61,996 bases of DNA from a virus. The stretch spans positions 1 to 61,996 of the IMG/VR virus record IMGVR_UViG_3300043436_000818, one strand, 5' to 3'. Below are positions 40,319 to 49,865 of this stretch, in pieces. Position 1 is the stretch's first letter; each line of letters starts with the position of its first letter. The notes under the pieces were generated by a model. That model did no database searches. It was not told the DNA's origin and saw only the letters and a list, made by a program, of their open reading frames with translations. Made by a program: the position numbers and the translations under genes.

Positions 40319-41411
40319 AGTACAACCACAAGGCAATATGGGGGCAATGTCCCCGATAATATACCAAGTTTATGACACGGATTATACAAAAACAGGATTT
40401 TACTACCTATTTGATGTTTATGTTTGGAATGGTTCTGCATCGTTTCCAGCATTTCCAAATTATTCGATTACAAGAGATGCCGATTCTTTTGCAAATAATC
40501 GTGCGTGGATTGACATTCATAAATTAGTTAACCAAGCGTTAACCGAGGATTTCTTGGATGTTGGCACATACAAACCAAATGTAACGGGCGGAGCTTGTTA
40601 TTTTGGAGTTAAGGCAAAAGGGGTATGGGCAACGGGTTCAGGTTCGTACGTTTCTTCCAACATCAAATTGGCAACAAATGGTTGGTCATACACCTTTGAT
40701 GGGTTTAACCATAGTTATGGAACGCAACGGGTATTCACAGACAAAACCACCTTTTACATCACCGCACAAACGCCAAGTTATTATGTGTGGTATGATGCCA
40801 ATCTAATTACATCCATAACCATTGGCAGTACATCGGTTACACCCGTGGCAGTTACATCATCATCCAATTACATACAGGGGATTGATGTAGTGCAATTATT
40901 AGCAGCCGCAGGGGTTGCATCGGACACCACAATAACATTTGCATATTCAGGTGGTACACAAGTGTATAACATCGATTACCAATGTCAAAATAAATACGGA
41001 AGCGTAACCATCCATTACCTTAATAATTATGGGGTGTATGATACGATGGTATTTAATGCCCTATCAAAAAAGGTATTCAATTATGAGCGTGAAACGTACC
41101 AAAAACCAATATTCTTAACACAGAATATGGCTAATGCGTGGACATATGGGGTTCATCAAACACAAAATTTCCTAACCAATGCAACCACAACAATGGTGGT
41201 AAATACCGACTACATCCCCGAAGCTTACAATGATATTATTCAGCAACTATTCGCATCGGATAATTTATTGATTGATGAGAATAATATTTCGTATTCGGCA
41301 CGGATAGTGGATTCAACATTTAATCGATTAACCCGAATTAACGATAAATTGATTCAGTACACATTAACCATAGAATACAACCAACCCTTAATCAATAAAA
41401 TCGTAAGATAA
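40302..41411 (+). CDS. Minor tail protein, distal-tail-like
   Basis: 369 residues, beta-rich (LTFEVQPQGNMGAMSPIIYQVYDTDY, DSFANNRAWIDIHKLVNQALTEDF). Corresponds in position and architecture to 10572 in phage A. It precedes the ~890-residue hub gene by 1 nt overlap. Likely baseplate/tail tip. Confidence 0.6.
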   Translation: MSLTFEVQPQGNMGAMSPIIYQVYDTDYTKTGFYYLFDVYVWNGSASFPAFPNYSITRDADSFANNRAWIDIHKLVNQALTEDFLDVGTYKPNVTGGACYFGVKAKGVWATGSGSYVSSNIKLATNGWSYTFDGFNHSYGTQRVFTDKTTFYITAQTPSYYVWYDANLITSITIGSTSVTPVAVTSSSNYIQGIDVVQLLAAAGVASDTTITFAYSGGTQVYNIDYQCQNKYGSVTIHYLNNYGVYDTMVFNALSKKVFNYERETYQKPIFLTQNMANAWTYGVHQTQNFLTNATTTMVVNTDYIPEAYNDIIQQLFASDNLLIDENNISYSARIVDSTFNRLTRINDKLIQYTLTIEYNQPLINKIVR

Positions 41412-44077
41412 TGAATGTTAGGTTTTCGATGACCATTGCAGGTCAACCAATTGATTTATTCCAAGATGAGGTTGTAAAGTTAACACGGCAAGTTAAGGAT
41501 GTTAGCGACCTATCACAGGCACGGACAGATTTTACACAACAATTTACCATCCCAAGTTCACCAACCAATGATGAGGTATTTTCCAACTACTTTGAGGAGA
41601 ATATTGTATTAGGCAATTGGAACGCATACCTAAAATTGGATGCAACCATTTTTATTCACGGATTGCCAGTATTCGTTGGATGTGTGGAATTAAGTGGGGT
41701 GAAGTACGCCAATGGACTTGCACGGCAATATGATATTATATTTTATGGACAGGCAAAAAACGCATTTGCCCTATTCGGGGAAGATACGTTGATTGATGTT
41801 GATTGGAGTGAATTAGAACATAGTGTAAGTGCAACCAATATCACTAATAGTTGGCAACAGACATTTTTAAATGGGGATATCATTTACCCAATAATTGATT
41901 GGCACGTTGGGTACACATATAGCAGTCAATTTCAGATTAAAAATAATATTGGTAGTGATGATGTAGGTGGTATTCAAATTAATGATTTACGGCCTATTAT
42001 TCGTATTCGTAAAATGTTGGAGTTGTGTTTTGCCAATGCAGGGTACACATTAAACGGAAGTTTATTAGACCGACCCGAATTTGATGATTGGTATGTTGCA
42101 CCGATGGGTGTTGCAGGGCCTGTACAGAATTACACCAATGAACAAGCCAAAATTGAAGTTACAAGAGGCAGTTTTACAATAGCCGCACAAACCGCAGTAA
42201 CTGGGAATGGTGGGTATTTGGTTTACCCATATAACACGGAGGTAACAGACCCTTTAAATCTATATAGTACCTCTACACATATTTATCAAGTACCCTACAA
42301 TGGGGAATATACTATTGAATTAGAATGGGTTATTGGGGCATTGCCTACACCACCAACCGCAGGTTATGTAAATGTGTTTGCCACGGCAATTTTAGTTAAT
42401 GGAAATCCTGTTGAACGTATTGGTTATACATTGGTTCAGACATATACTAAAACAACCACATTGACTTTAAATCAGGGTGATCAAGTAACGATTGGATATG
42501 CCAATTTATGGGGGGCAACCATTACGAGTGCCAAATTTAAAATTACACAAGTTCCATATGGTATTGCCGATTCGTTATTGAATTTAAAATGGATAATGCC
42601 TACAACTAAAATTGTTGATTTTATTAGGTCATTCATGCAAATGACAAATTCAATATTAGTTCCTGTTGATGCTACCACATTTGAGCTTCACAATATTGAG
42701 GATTGGTACGCCAATGCGGTAACCAAGGATTGGACAAAATACATCGATACAAAAGAAATATCCCATCAAAAGATGGATATACCAAAGGCAATCATGATGA
42801 GCCATGCCGAGGGGTTGGATTTGGCAAATCAGGAAATTATATCAAAGTATAACAGAAAATTTGGGATGATAGATTTTAGCCCACAAGTTGACTTTGCCCG
42901 TGAGGAATTTACCATCGAAACAATTTTTAATATATCCGTGCCATCGGTTATGCGAGAGATTAACGATGTGGGGAATGTAATTGGATTAACCGATTTACAG
43001 ATTCCTGTAATGTTGGATAAGGATAATAAACCCGTTCAACAACCATTAACGATGTTTTTCTATGCAGGGTATAACCAAGTATTTTTCCCTTATTATTTTA
43101 ATGGAACACAATATTATGATTTAGCCATTGTTTCACCTTATTCAGGTAGCCCAGTAGCCAAAACAAGCTATTCGTTGGCGTATGGCCTTGAAAACGTGTT
43201 GGCAGGTGATATGGCATTGAATACATTGTTTAAATTGTATTACGAAAATTACCTATCACGTTATTACTCTACAAAATCCCGTATCGTTACAATGGATGCG
43301 GTGATTCCTGTGGGGGAGTGGTTAAATTTATCATTAAATGACACTATCGATATATCAGGGAATTATTATAAGATACAGAAAATTGATTATGATATTTTAA
43401 ACGAACGTGCCGTAATTGAATTTATAACCTACAATGATGTTACCACCATCACATTGGATTCCGATGGGAATACCGCGGAATGGACTGATGGCACAACCGA
43501 CCCAAGCCGTGGGGCAACATTAATCGGCAATGGCATTGTAGGGAGACAATTGACAAATTCACGCCCATGGGATGCATTAAACTATACAGGAATACCACAA
43601 CAGACAACCTACAATGACCAAAACGTGGGTGGTATGAAAGTGATTACCAACCAATTGTTCAATAGGTTCAGGCGTACCGTAATGACTGCCTACAATGATA
43701 CACCCGTTGCAACGGCAACCATTGGGGATGATCCTGTATTTATTGGATTTGAGGGATATGAATTGATGGGGCAAGAACGTATGGTGTGTTCGTTGGTAGA
43801 TAGTTGGATTTATGACGAATACGGGGGGCAATTTAGGTTAACGGCAATTGTATCGGTTGATAAAACAGCAAACAAACACGATGGATTTGCCATTTTTGTT
43901 GATGGTGTTCGTACATTGGCATACACATCCTTGGACAAAACCAATGGTTCAGTAACAATAACAACTATGTTAAATTTAGGTGCGGAACAAAAGGTTCAAG
44001 TTGCATTTTGGAATGAAGATAATGAATCTCACTCCATCACTATTCATAATGTGCGTTTAATAGTAGAGCTACAATGA
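41411..44077 (+). CDS. Large tail tip/hub protein
   Basis: 888 residues. VRFSMTIAGQPIDLFQDEVVKLTRQVKDVSDLSQARTDFTQQFTIPSSP is the conserved start, paralleling 11705. It shares IIPMGELN..-type middle motifs and a beta-rich body. Its C-terminal ~130 residues (FRRTVMTAYNDTPVATATIGDDPVFIGFEG) replace the fibre-like tail seen in phage A. Coupled to a short gene and then the tape measure. Confidence 0.63.
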   Translation: MNVRFSMTIAGQPIDLFQDEVVKLTRQVKDVSDLSQARTDFTQQFTIPSSPTNDEVFSNYFEENIVLGNWNAYLKLDATIFIHGLPVFVGCVELSGVKYANGLARQYDIIFYGQAKNAFALFGEDTLIDVDWSELEHSVSATNITNSWQQTFLNGDIIYPIIDWHVGYTYSSQFQIKNNIGSDDVGGIQINDLRPIIRIRKMLELCFANAGYTLNGSLLDRPEFDDWYVAPMGVAGPVQNYTNEQAKIEVTRGSFTIAAQTAVTGNGGYLVYPYNTEVTDPLNLYSTSTHIYQVPYNGEYTIELEWVIGALPTPPTAGYVNVFATAILVNGNPVERIGYTLVQTYTKTTTLTLNQGDQVTIGYANLWGATITSAKFKITQVPYGIADSLLNLKWIMPTTKIVDFIRSFMQMTNSILVPVDATTFELHNIEDWYANAVTKDWTKYIDTKEISHQKMDIPKAIMMSHAEGLDLANQEIISKYNRKFGMIDFSPQVDFAREEFTIETIFNISVPSVMREINDVGNVIGLTDLQIPVMLDKDNKPVQQPLTMFFYAGYNQVFFPYYFNGTQYYDLAIVSPYSGSPVAKTSYSLAYGLENVLAGDMALNTLFKLYYENYLSRYYSTKSRIVTMDAVIPVGEWLNLSLNDTIDISGNYYKIQKIDYDILNERAVIEFITYNDVTTITLDSDGNTAEWTDGTTDPSRGATLIGNGIVGRQLTNSRPWDALNYTGIPQQTTYNDQNVGGMKVITNQLFNRFRRTVMTAYNDTPVATATIGDDPVFIGFEGYELMGQERMVCSLVDSWIYDEYGGQFRLTAIVSVDKTANKHDGFAIFVDGVRTLAYTSLDKTNGSVTITTMLNLGAEQKVQVAFWNEDNESHSITIHNVRLIVELQ

Positions 44078-44229
44078 TAAATTTAATTATACAATTGGCA
44101 ATTAGTCAGGAATGGCATGGGGTATCTAAATCGGTAGACCTTGCCAAAGGTGGAAATCAATACATCACATCATACAAACAATTTTGGAAAATAATTAAAA
44201 GGGAATACTACTCATGGCGGAAGATATAA
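44074..44229 (+). CDS. 51-residue protein between the hub and tape measure genes
   Basis: Overlaps the hub stop by ATGA and the tape measure start by 16 nt. MINLIIQLAISQEWHGVSKS, then DLAKGGNQYITSYKQFWKII and a basic end. Too short for usual cutoffs but fills an otherwise unexplained 136-nt gap. Phage A has no gene here. Function unknown. Confidence 0.55.
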   Translation: MINLIIQLAISQEWHGVSKSVDLAKGGNQYITSYKQFWKIIKREYYSWRKI

Positions 44230-46088
44230 AATATGCGATAAAAGTTGATACTGGTGGCGTTGATACGGCTACCAATGCAATTAATAATTTAGGCAAAGCC
44301 ACAAAACAAGCCGTAGAAAAATCATCGGATAAATTAGGCAATTTATCGGAGAAGTTTGAATCAATGCCAGGCCCTATTGGCAATGTGGCAAGTTCATTAG
44401 GTGGTTTAGGTAAATCAATGATGGCATTAGTTACTAACCCATTAGGTGCGGTGCTAACGGGATTAGTTGGAATATTTATGACCTTACGTTCTGCATTAAA
44501 GCAGACGGATGATGGGATGGATTCATTGGAACAACTTACATCGGCATTTAGTGCGGTAATTAATCCATTGATACAAGCGGTGTCCAAACTTGCCGCAACA
44601 TTAGTTGGTGGACTTGCTAAAGGATTGGAATTGGTAACATCATTATTTAGTGATGCTGCGGAACAGGGTGCAAACCTTGCTAAAATTCAACAAGATTTAG
44701 ATGATGTTGAATTACAATTAGCGGAATCAAGAGCTCAACAAAATAAAACATTAGCCGAGGCAAGAGAATTACTATCCGATACCAATGCTACATTACAGGA
44801 ACGTAGAAAGGCATTAAAACAAGTTGCCGATTCCGAAACAGATTTAGCAACCAAGGAATTAAAGTACGCAAAGGATAGGTTAAAGGCTGCACAATTAGAC
44901 CAAAAATTAAATGGTGAAACCGAAGAATCAAAAAAGAAAGTAAGCCAAGCGGTTATTGATGTAGCAAATGCGGAAACAGATTTAGCGGCAAAGCGTAGGT
45001 TATTTAATCGTGAACAAAAGAAATTAGATTCCGAGGAAAAAGCATCGGCAAAAGAACGTGCAGACAAAGCAAAAGAATATGCCGAAGAGCGTAAAGCGGC
45101 AAGTGATAAAATCCGTGAATTAGAGCAACAAAATATTATTGCATCTATAAAAGGTGAGGAACAAAGAGCAGTAAAACAAGCGGAAATAGATTTAGAAAAT
45201 GCCAAGCGTGAAATTGAACGTGGTAAATACACCAAGCAAGAAAAAAATCGGTTAATTCAGGAACTGGATGAACAACATCAATTAAAATTAACACAGATTG
45301 CAGTTGATGGAGAGAAAAAACGCAATGATGAAGTAAAGGCATTCCAAGACAAAGCCGCATCAGATGAACAGGCGTTTATTGATTTGCAGTATCAAAAAAA
45401 GCAATTGGAAATTGAGCGTACAATTACTGATGAAAAGAAATTGCAAGAGGAGTTATTTAAGTTAGAGGCAGATAGAATACAAAATCAAATTCAAGCGGCA
45501 AAGGATGCAGGTAAAGACACCACGGCATTAGAGGCACAATTATTAGCAAATTACAAAGCAAGTAATAAATTTAAACAAGAATCCGATAATCAAACTGCGG
45601 CAAATAAAAAGAAAGCAGAGGCACAAACGTTAGATGCAGTATCACAAGCATTGGGAGGTGTAATTGATTTGGTTGGTGCTGAATCAAAGTGGGGTAAATC
45701 ATTGGCAGTTGGACAGGCAATTATAAATACTTATGTAGGTGCATCCAAGGCAATTGCCGAGGGTGGAACGATAGGCCCTATATTAGCCGCTGGGGTTATT
45801 GCATCGGGGTTGGCACAGGTTCGACAAATTACTATGACTAAATTACCCGATCCACCATCCGAGTTTGGTGGTGGCGGTGGTGGTGATGCATCTGCATCCG
45901 TACCCACTCCATCATTTGCCCCAAGTGTGGGAATCGTTGGCGGACAGATAGGCAACAATGCACAATTGGCACAAGCATTTGGTGGGGTAATGCGTAAACC
46001 GATAAAGGCCTATGCCGTAGGTCAGGATATGACATCACAACAATCCTTGGACAGGCATATTTCACAAAATGCAACATTGGGTAAATAA
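44214..46088 (+). CDS. Tail tape measure protein
   Basis: 624 residues. Long charged coiled coils from ~160 to ~470 (LDDVELQLAESRAQQNKTL, AKEYAEERKAASDKIRELEQQ). Apolar segments near 60-90 (GKSMMALVTNPLGAVLTGLVGIFM) and 490-530 (GKSLAVGQAIINTYVGASKAI). The C-terminus is Gly/Pro-rich. About 100 residues longer than in phage A, so a longer tail is predicted. Sets tail length and leads DNA ejection. Confidence 0.85.
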   Translation: MAEDIKYAIKVDTGGVDTATNAINNLGKATKQAVEKSSDKLGNLSEKFESMPGPIGNVASSLGGLGKSMMALVTNPLGAVLTGLVGIFMTLRSALKQTDDGMDSLEQLTSAFSAVINPLIQAVSKLAATLVGGLAKGLELVTSLFSDAAEQGANLAKIQQDLDDVELQLAESRAQQNKTLAEARELLSDTNATLQERRKALKQVADSETDLATKELKYAKDRLKAAQLDQKLNGETEESKKKVSQAVIDVANAETDLAAKRRLFNREQKKLDSEEKASAKERADKAKEYAEERKAASDKIRELEQQNIIASIKGEEQRAVKQAEIDLENAKREIERGKYTKQEKNRLIQELDEQHQLKLTQIAVDGEKKRNDEVKAFQDKAASDEQAFIDLQYQKKQLEIERTITDEKKLQEELFKLEADRIQNQIQAAKDAGKDTTALEAQLLANYKASNKFKQESDNQTAANKKKAEAQTLDAVSQALGGVIDLVGAESKWGKSLAVGQAIINTYVGASKAIAEGGTIGPILAAGVIASGLAQVRQITMTKLPDPPSEFGGGGGGDASASVPTPSFAPSVGIVGGQIGNNAQLAQAFGGVMRKPIKAYAVGQDMTSQQSLDRHISQNATLGK

Positions 46089-46104
46089 TTCGTTATTAAG
46101 ATAA

Positions 46105-46716
46105 ATGAAGATAGTTGAATTAATATTGGATGAACAACAATTGGCTACGGGCATTGAGGCAATTAGTATTGTTGAATCACCCGCCATTGAATCCAATTTC
46201 ATTGCGTTAAATTCACACAAGTTGGAGTTTAAAACAATGGATTCCGAAAAGCGTGTGTTGTTAGGTCCTGCATTAATTCCAAACAAGCCAATTTATCGCC
46301 ATCAAGAATTAAATGGCAAAGAGGAGGAATTCTACGTTTATTTTTCCAAGGCAACCATAGAAAAGGCATCCCAATTGTACATGATGCGTGGCAACCAAGC
46401 CAAGACAACCATTGAACACCAATTTGGAGTGGATGGGGCAATCGTGGTTGAAACGTGGTTAAAGGTGGATGAGGTGAATGATAAATCCGTTGCGTATGGG
46501 TTCAACGATCCCGTAGGTACGTGGTATGTTGCAATGAAGATTGTGAACGATGAGATTTGGAACGATTTTGTAAAAACTGGTAAGGTTAAAGGGTTTAGTA
46601 TCGAAGGATTCTTTGCCGATAAATCTATGCCCACAGAAATGAGCAAGATAGAAACCGAACAAGATAAATTGGATAAAATAGTAAACATTTTAAAAGAATA
46701 TATAAATGGAAAATAA
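46105..46716 (+). CDS. XkdF-type prohead protease (short form)
   Basis: 203 residues. VELILDEQQLATGIEAISIVESPAI opens like the phage A protein; RVLLGPALIPNKPIYRHQ, then ATTIEHQF and VKGFSIEGFF contain the probable catalytic His and Ser. It lacks the ~130-residue insertion present in 16048; in phage B that block is in the portal gene instead. Matures the capsid. Confidence 0.82.
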   Translation: MKIVELILDEQQLATGIEAISIVESPAIESNFIALNSHKLEFKTMDSEKRVLLGPALIPNKPIYRHQELNGKEEEFYVYFSKATIEKASQLYMMRGNQAKTTIEHQFGVDGAIVVETWLKVDEVNDKSVAYGFNDPVGTWYVAMKIVNDEIWNDFVKTGKVKGFSIEGFFADKSMPTEMSKIETEQDKLDKIVNILKEYINGK

Positions 46717-47047
46717 CAAGACATCATTCCATAAATTTATGGATGCCACCCAAGGGGTAAATGTGGAATTGGGGTTAATTGAGGACATTAATGCACAATT
46801 ACAAAATGCATTTAAAATATATGATGTTCAATCACCTTTGATTTCTGCACAAATGCAAGTTAAAAAAGCAAAAGGGGAATATGTGAACGCATTGGCAAAG
46901 GCAGAAGATGCACTAAAAAAGGCAAAAGATTTAGGAAGTGAAATGTTAGTTGGTGCATTCCAGAAAACAGTAAGTGAGGCAAAAGGTGCAATTGGGATGT
47001 GCGATAGATTAATTGCCGCCATTGATAAAGCAATTCAAGCAGTTTAA
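46706..47047 (+). CDS. Coiled-coil protein next to the protease
   Basis: 113 residues, nearly all helical (QMQVKKAKGEYVNALAKAEDALKKAKDLG), Ala/Lys-rich. No family recognised; it lies between protease and scaffold, so it may assist head assembly or be a second scaffold component. Absent from phage A. Confidence 0.5.
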   Translation: MENNKTSFHKFMDATQGVNVELGLIEDINAQLQNAFKIYDVQSPLISAQMQVKKAKGEYVNALAKAEDALKKAKDLGSEMLVGAFQKTVSEAKGAIGMCDRLIAAIDKAIQAV

Positions 47048-47083
47048 AAATACAACACAAAACAAATTAATCGTATAACTAAT

Positions 47084-47725
47084 ATGAGCAATGCAAAAGA
47101 TACCTTGAATCGTGTACTTGATGTACTTGGTTTGGGTAAAGCCGATGCCACTATTGAAGTGGAAATGGCTCAAAAGAAAACAATGGATGGCGAAGTGGTT
47201 TTAGATAGCGAAAATTTCGCAATTGGTGAACCTGTATTCATTGTAACCGAGGAAGGTAATATCCCAGTACCAATGGGTGAATACATCCTTGAAGACGGAA
47301 TGAAAATCGAAACCGATGAAAAGGGGGTAATTGTTGAGGTGTCAACTGAAAAAGAAGAAGAAGTTACCGAAGAGGTAGTTGAGGAAGTTGAAGCCAAAGA
47401 CATGATTGAAAAAGAAGAAACAGGAATGATGGGTAAAGATTCAATGCCTAAAAAGGTTGTTAAATCTAAAACCGAAATGGAGGAATCTTATTTCTCTAAA
47501 ATCGATGCCCGTTTGTCCGCAATTGAATTAAGCAACGAATCGTTAAAGGCTGAAAACATCAAGTTATCTGCTGAAAATGACGAATTGAAAAAGCAATTAG
47601 CGGAAACACCTGCACCCCATGCATCATTCAGCCCCGAAGCCGAAACCAAAACTGAATTGAAATTCAAGATTGGTGCAAAGCGTGAAGTGTCTATTAAGGA
47701 CAGAGTATTTGATTCATTATTTTAA
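47084..47725 (+). CDS. Scaffold-like head protein
   Basis: 213 residues. Starts SNAKDTLNRVLDVLGLGKADATIEVEMA, with a beta part (VVLDSENFAIGEPVFIVTEEGNIPVPMGEY) similar to 17075. A very acidic linker (KEEEVTEEVVEEVEAKD) and a C-terminal coiled coil (RLSAIELSNESLKAENIKLSAEN) follow. Ends just before the capsid gene. Removed by the protease in the usual scheme (inference). Confidence 0.68.
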   Translation: MSNAKDTLNRVLDVLGLGKADATIEVEMAQKKTMDGEVVLDSENFAIGEPVFIVTEEGNIPVPMGEYILEDGMKIETDEKGVIVEVSTEKEEEVTEEVVEEVEAKDMIEKEETGMMGKDSMPKKVVKSKTEMEESYFSKIDARLSAIELSNESLKAENIKLSAENDELKKQLAETPAPHASFSPEAETKTELKFKIGAKREVSIKDRVFDSLF

Positions 47726-47749
47726 ACATTAAAAACACACTAAATAAAA

Positions 47750-48673
47750 ATGAGAAATAAATTTGCATTTAGCGGCCCAACTATTAACCCGAACACCTAT
47801 GCAGGTTTGTTCGCAAATAAGTACATTGCGGCTGCCCTTTTGTCGGGTGATACCCTTGCAAAAGAATTGATTACCGTTCACCCCAATGTTGCTTACAAAG
47901 AGGTGATTCGTAACTACCAAAATTCCATCGTTATTGCCGATGCAACTTGTGATTTCACAGATTCATCAAGCGTAACTTTGGGCGAATACGTGTTGACTAC
48001 CGTAGAAAAGCAAGTGAACTTACAATTGTGTAAGAACCAATTGCGTACTACATGGGAGGCAGCACAAGCAGGATTTTCCGCATTTGAGAAATTGCCCGCT
48101 ACTTTCGAAGAGTTCGCATTAGCACAAACTGCCGCTGAGGTTGCACAAGCCGTTGAATTAGGTATTTGGAAAACTACTTTGTTCTACAATGGTACTGCCG
48201 ATGAAGGTATGGTTGGTTATTTGTTGGATAATTCAGCAATTACCGTAACTGCCACTGGTGTAACTACTGGTTCAAACGTAGTTGCTCGTTTACAAGCAAT
48301 GTTGGATGCATCTCCATCCGCTTTGTATGGTAAAGAGGGATATCAGTTCTATGTAGGCCCTACAACAATGAAAGCTTACCAAGCCGCATTGTCAGCAGGT
48401 AACTACAATTTCCAATTCTATGTTGGTGAGAAACCAATGAATTTCCAAGGTATTCCTGTTACTATGTGCCCAGGCCTTAACGATTCCGATTGCGTATTGG
48501 GATTAAAATCAGACCTACACTTTGGTACAGGTTTATTGAGTGATTATAACGAAGTGAAATTTATCGACATGAGCGATATTGATGGTTCACAGAACGTGCG
48601 TATCATCATGCGTTTCACAGGTGGTTTGATTGCTACTAACCCAACTCAACAAGTTGTATTAAATATTTCTTAA
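47750..48673 (+). CDS. Major capsid protein
   Basis: 307 residues, starting RNKFAFSGPTINPNTYAGLFANKYI. It has HK97-like strands, GTADEGMVGYLLDNSAITVT, FYVGPTTMKAYQAALSAG, VPVTMCPGLND-type turns and an ending RFTGGLIATNPTQQVVLNIS. It has no visible sequence match to the phage A capsid but the same length and gene position. High-expression codon bias. A strong terminator follows. Confidence 0.85.
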   Translation: MRNKFAFSGPTINPNTYAGLFANKYIAAALLSGDTLAKELITVHPNVAYKEVIRNYQNSIVIADATCDFTDSSSVTLGEYVLTTVEKQVNLQLCKNQLRTTWEAAQAGFSAFEKLPATFEEFALAQTAAEVAQAVELGIWKTTLFYNGTADEGMVGYLLDNSAITVTATGVTTGSNVVARLQAMLDASPSALYGKEGYQFYVGPTTMKAYQAALSAGNYNFQFYVGEKPMNFQGIPVTMCPGLNDSDCVLGLKSDLHFGTGLLSDYNEVKFIDMSDIDGSQNVRIIMRFTGGLIATNPTQQVVLNIS

Positions 48674-48701
48674 TTAATTAGGAAATAGAGATTGAATAAT
48701 G

Positions 48702-48735
48702 GGGGAGGGAAACACAAGCCCCTCCCCTTTTTTTT
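48702..48735 (+). terminator. Rho-independent terminator after the capsid gene
   Basis: GGGGAGGG (48702-48709), ~10-nt loop, CCCTCCCC (48720-48727), then eight T. It ends or attenuates the capsid transcript so that less reaches the tail tube gene. Confidence 0.9.
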
Positions 48736-48759
48736 AAACACAAATAAATAAAAATAGAA

Positions 48760-49323
48760 ATGTCTTGTAATACATTAGCTAATAGATACGAACCATGTAA
48801 ACAATTCGTGGGTGGTATTCGTGGTGCATTTTTCGTACCCTATGTTTTTAGTAACGTAGTAACCAAAGATGCAAGTGGATTGGTAACATCAATCAACAAT
48901 GGTGCCAGTCCTACCCCTGTAAATGTTACAGGTTGGTTTTGGGAACTAAAAGGTTTATCAACCTTGGAAGTTGCCCCAACCGTTTCTCGTGATAACGGAA
49001 ACACTATGTACACACAAACCTTTACCCTATCTTTTAAACCAAGTGGAGTAACTCCCAATGCTGGTGATTTAGATATGGACACCATCCAAACTTTAAACCA
49101 AGGTCGTTGGAGAATTATTCTATGGGATCGAAACGATCAGTTTTGGTTATTGGGTGAAGATGAGGGATGTGATTCAACTGGTGGTTCTTTATCTTGGGGA
49201 ACACAGATGGGTGATGCCCGATTAAATACCCTTACCTTTGTAGGTAGTGAAAAGGCAGCCCCTACACCCGTAGATGCTGAAACCTATTCAGAGGTATTGA
49301 CAGTTATCACCGTACCCGCTTAA
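48760..49323 (+). CDS. Major tail tube protein
   Basis: 187 residues. SCNTLANRYEPCKQFVGGIRG, then WRIILWDRNDQFWLLGEDEGCDSTGG and ARLNTLTFVGSEKAAP. Matches 18557 in start (C..C..VGGI) and the GxDxTGG turn. Follows the capsid terminator and is itself followed by another terminator, consistent with an abundant protein. Forms the tail tube. Confidence 0.7.
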   Translation: MSCNTLANRYEPCKQFVGGIRGAFFVPYVFSNVVTKDASGLVTSINNGASPTPVNVTGWFWELKGLSTLEVAPTVSRDNGNTMYTQTFTLSFKPSGVTPNAGDLDMDTIQTLNQGRWRIILWDRNDQFWLLGEDEGCDSTGGSLSWGTQMGDARLNTLTFVGSEKAAPTPVDAETYSEVLTVITVPA

Positions 49324-49357
49324 TCTCAATTAAGGTTTTCATATTTGAATGGTTAGA

Positions 49358-49385
49358 CCCTCACCAATGGTGGGGGTTTTTCTTT
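49358..49385 (+). terminator. Rho-independent terminator
   Basis: CCCTCACC (49358-49365), loop AAT, GGTGGGGG (49369-49376), then TTTTTCTTT. An 8-bp stem with one wobble. Ends the capsid/tube region, as in phage A at 19088. Confidence 0.88.
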
Positions 49386-49410
49386 ATAATGGAACGATAA
49401 TTTAATTTTG
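49379..49410 (+). promoter_or_regulatory. Probable promoter for the portal block
   Basis: TAATTTTG at 49403-49410 fits the -7 box; upstream, TTTC at 49379-49382 is a weak -33 box. The ATG of the next gene is at 49425. It overlaps the terminator's T-tract. Less certain than the promoters at 2744 and 4422. Confidence 0.5.
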
Positions 49411-49424
49411 CGTTTATTAAATAG

Positions 49425-49865
49425 ATGGTTATAAATCTATCCACGGCCAATATTTCATTCTATCCCTTTGTTTCGTTTGAGAATGTAACACAAGGGGGTG
49501 CAACATCGTATTTATTGCAACAGGATGGATTTTATATCTTACAACAAAATGGTAGTAAGATTATTACAAGTGAGGGTGGTGGAGTTGTAAACGTTCAGGT
49601 ATGGCATAAGAATACCAAAACTATGGTTGAGGCTAATGCAACACCTGTTGAAACAGGCACTAAAATTAGTGTAGCATTACCATCGTTAACCGATATTGCA
49701 GATGTTGCACAGGATTTAGATGTGTGCTTAATTCGTGTATTTAATGGTGATACCCTATTATGGGAATACCTTGCCACATGGTCGAATGAATCTACCAACA
49801 TCAATAAGACATTTAAAAATTGGGATACCACATCAAACATTAGTCCACAATGGATAACACTATAA
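49425..49865 (+). CDS. Hypothetical structural protein
   Basis: 146 residues, beta-rich: INLSTANISFYPFVSFENVTQGG, then SYLLQQDGFYILQQNGSKIITSEGG, the same LLxxDG element found in phage A genes 19494. It overlaps the portal by 16 nt. Probably neck or fibre-linked; position matches 19144 of phage A. Confidence 0.55.
   Translation: MVINLSTANISFYPFVSFENVTQGGATSYLLQQDGFYILQQNGSKIITSEGGGVVNVQVWHKNTKTMVEANATPVETGTKISVALPSLTDIADVAQDLDVCLIRVFNGDTLLWEYLATWSNESTNINKTFKNWDTTSNISPQWITL

Noticed and set aside
44735-45235. Long minus-strand open frames, for example opposite the tape measure gene
   Set aside because: They mirror low-complexity coiled-coil coding sequence, have Ser/Phe/Leu-rich translations, no promoter and no family resemblance.
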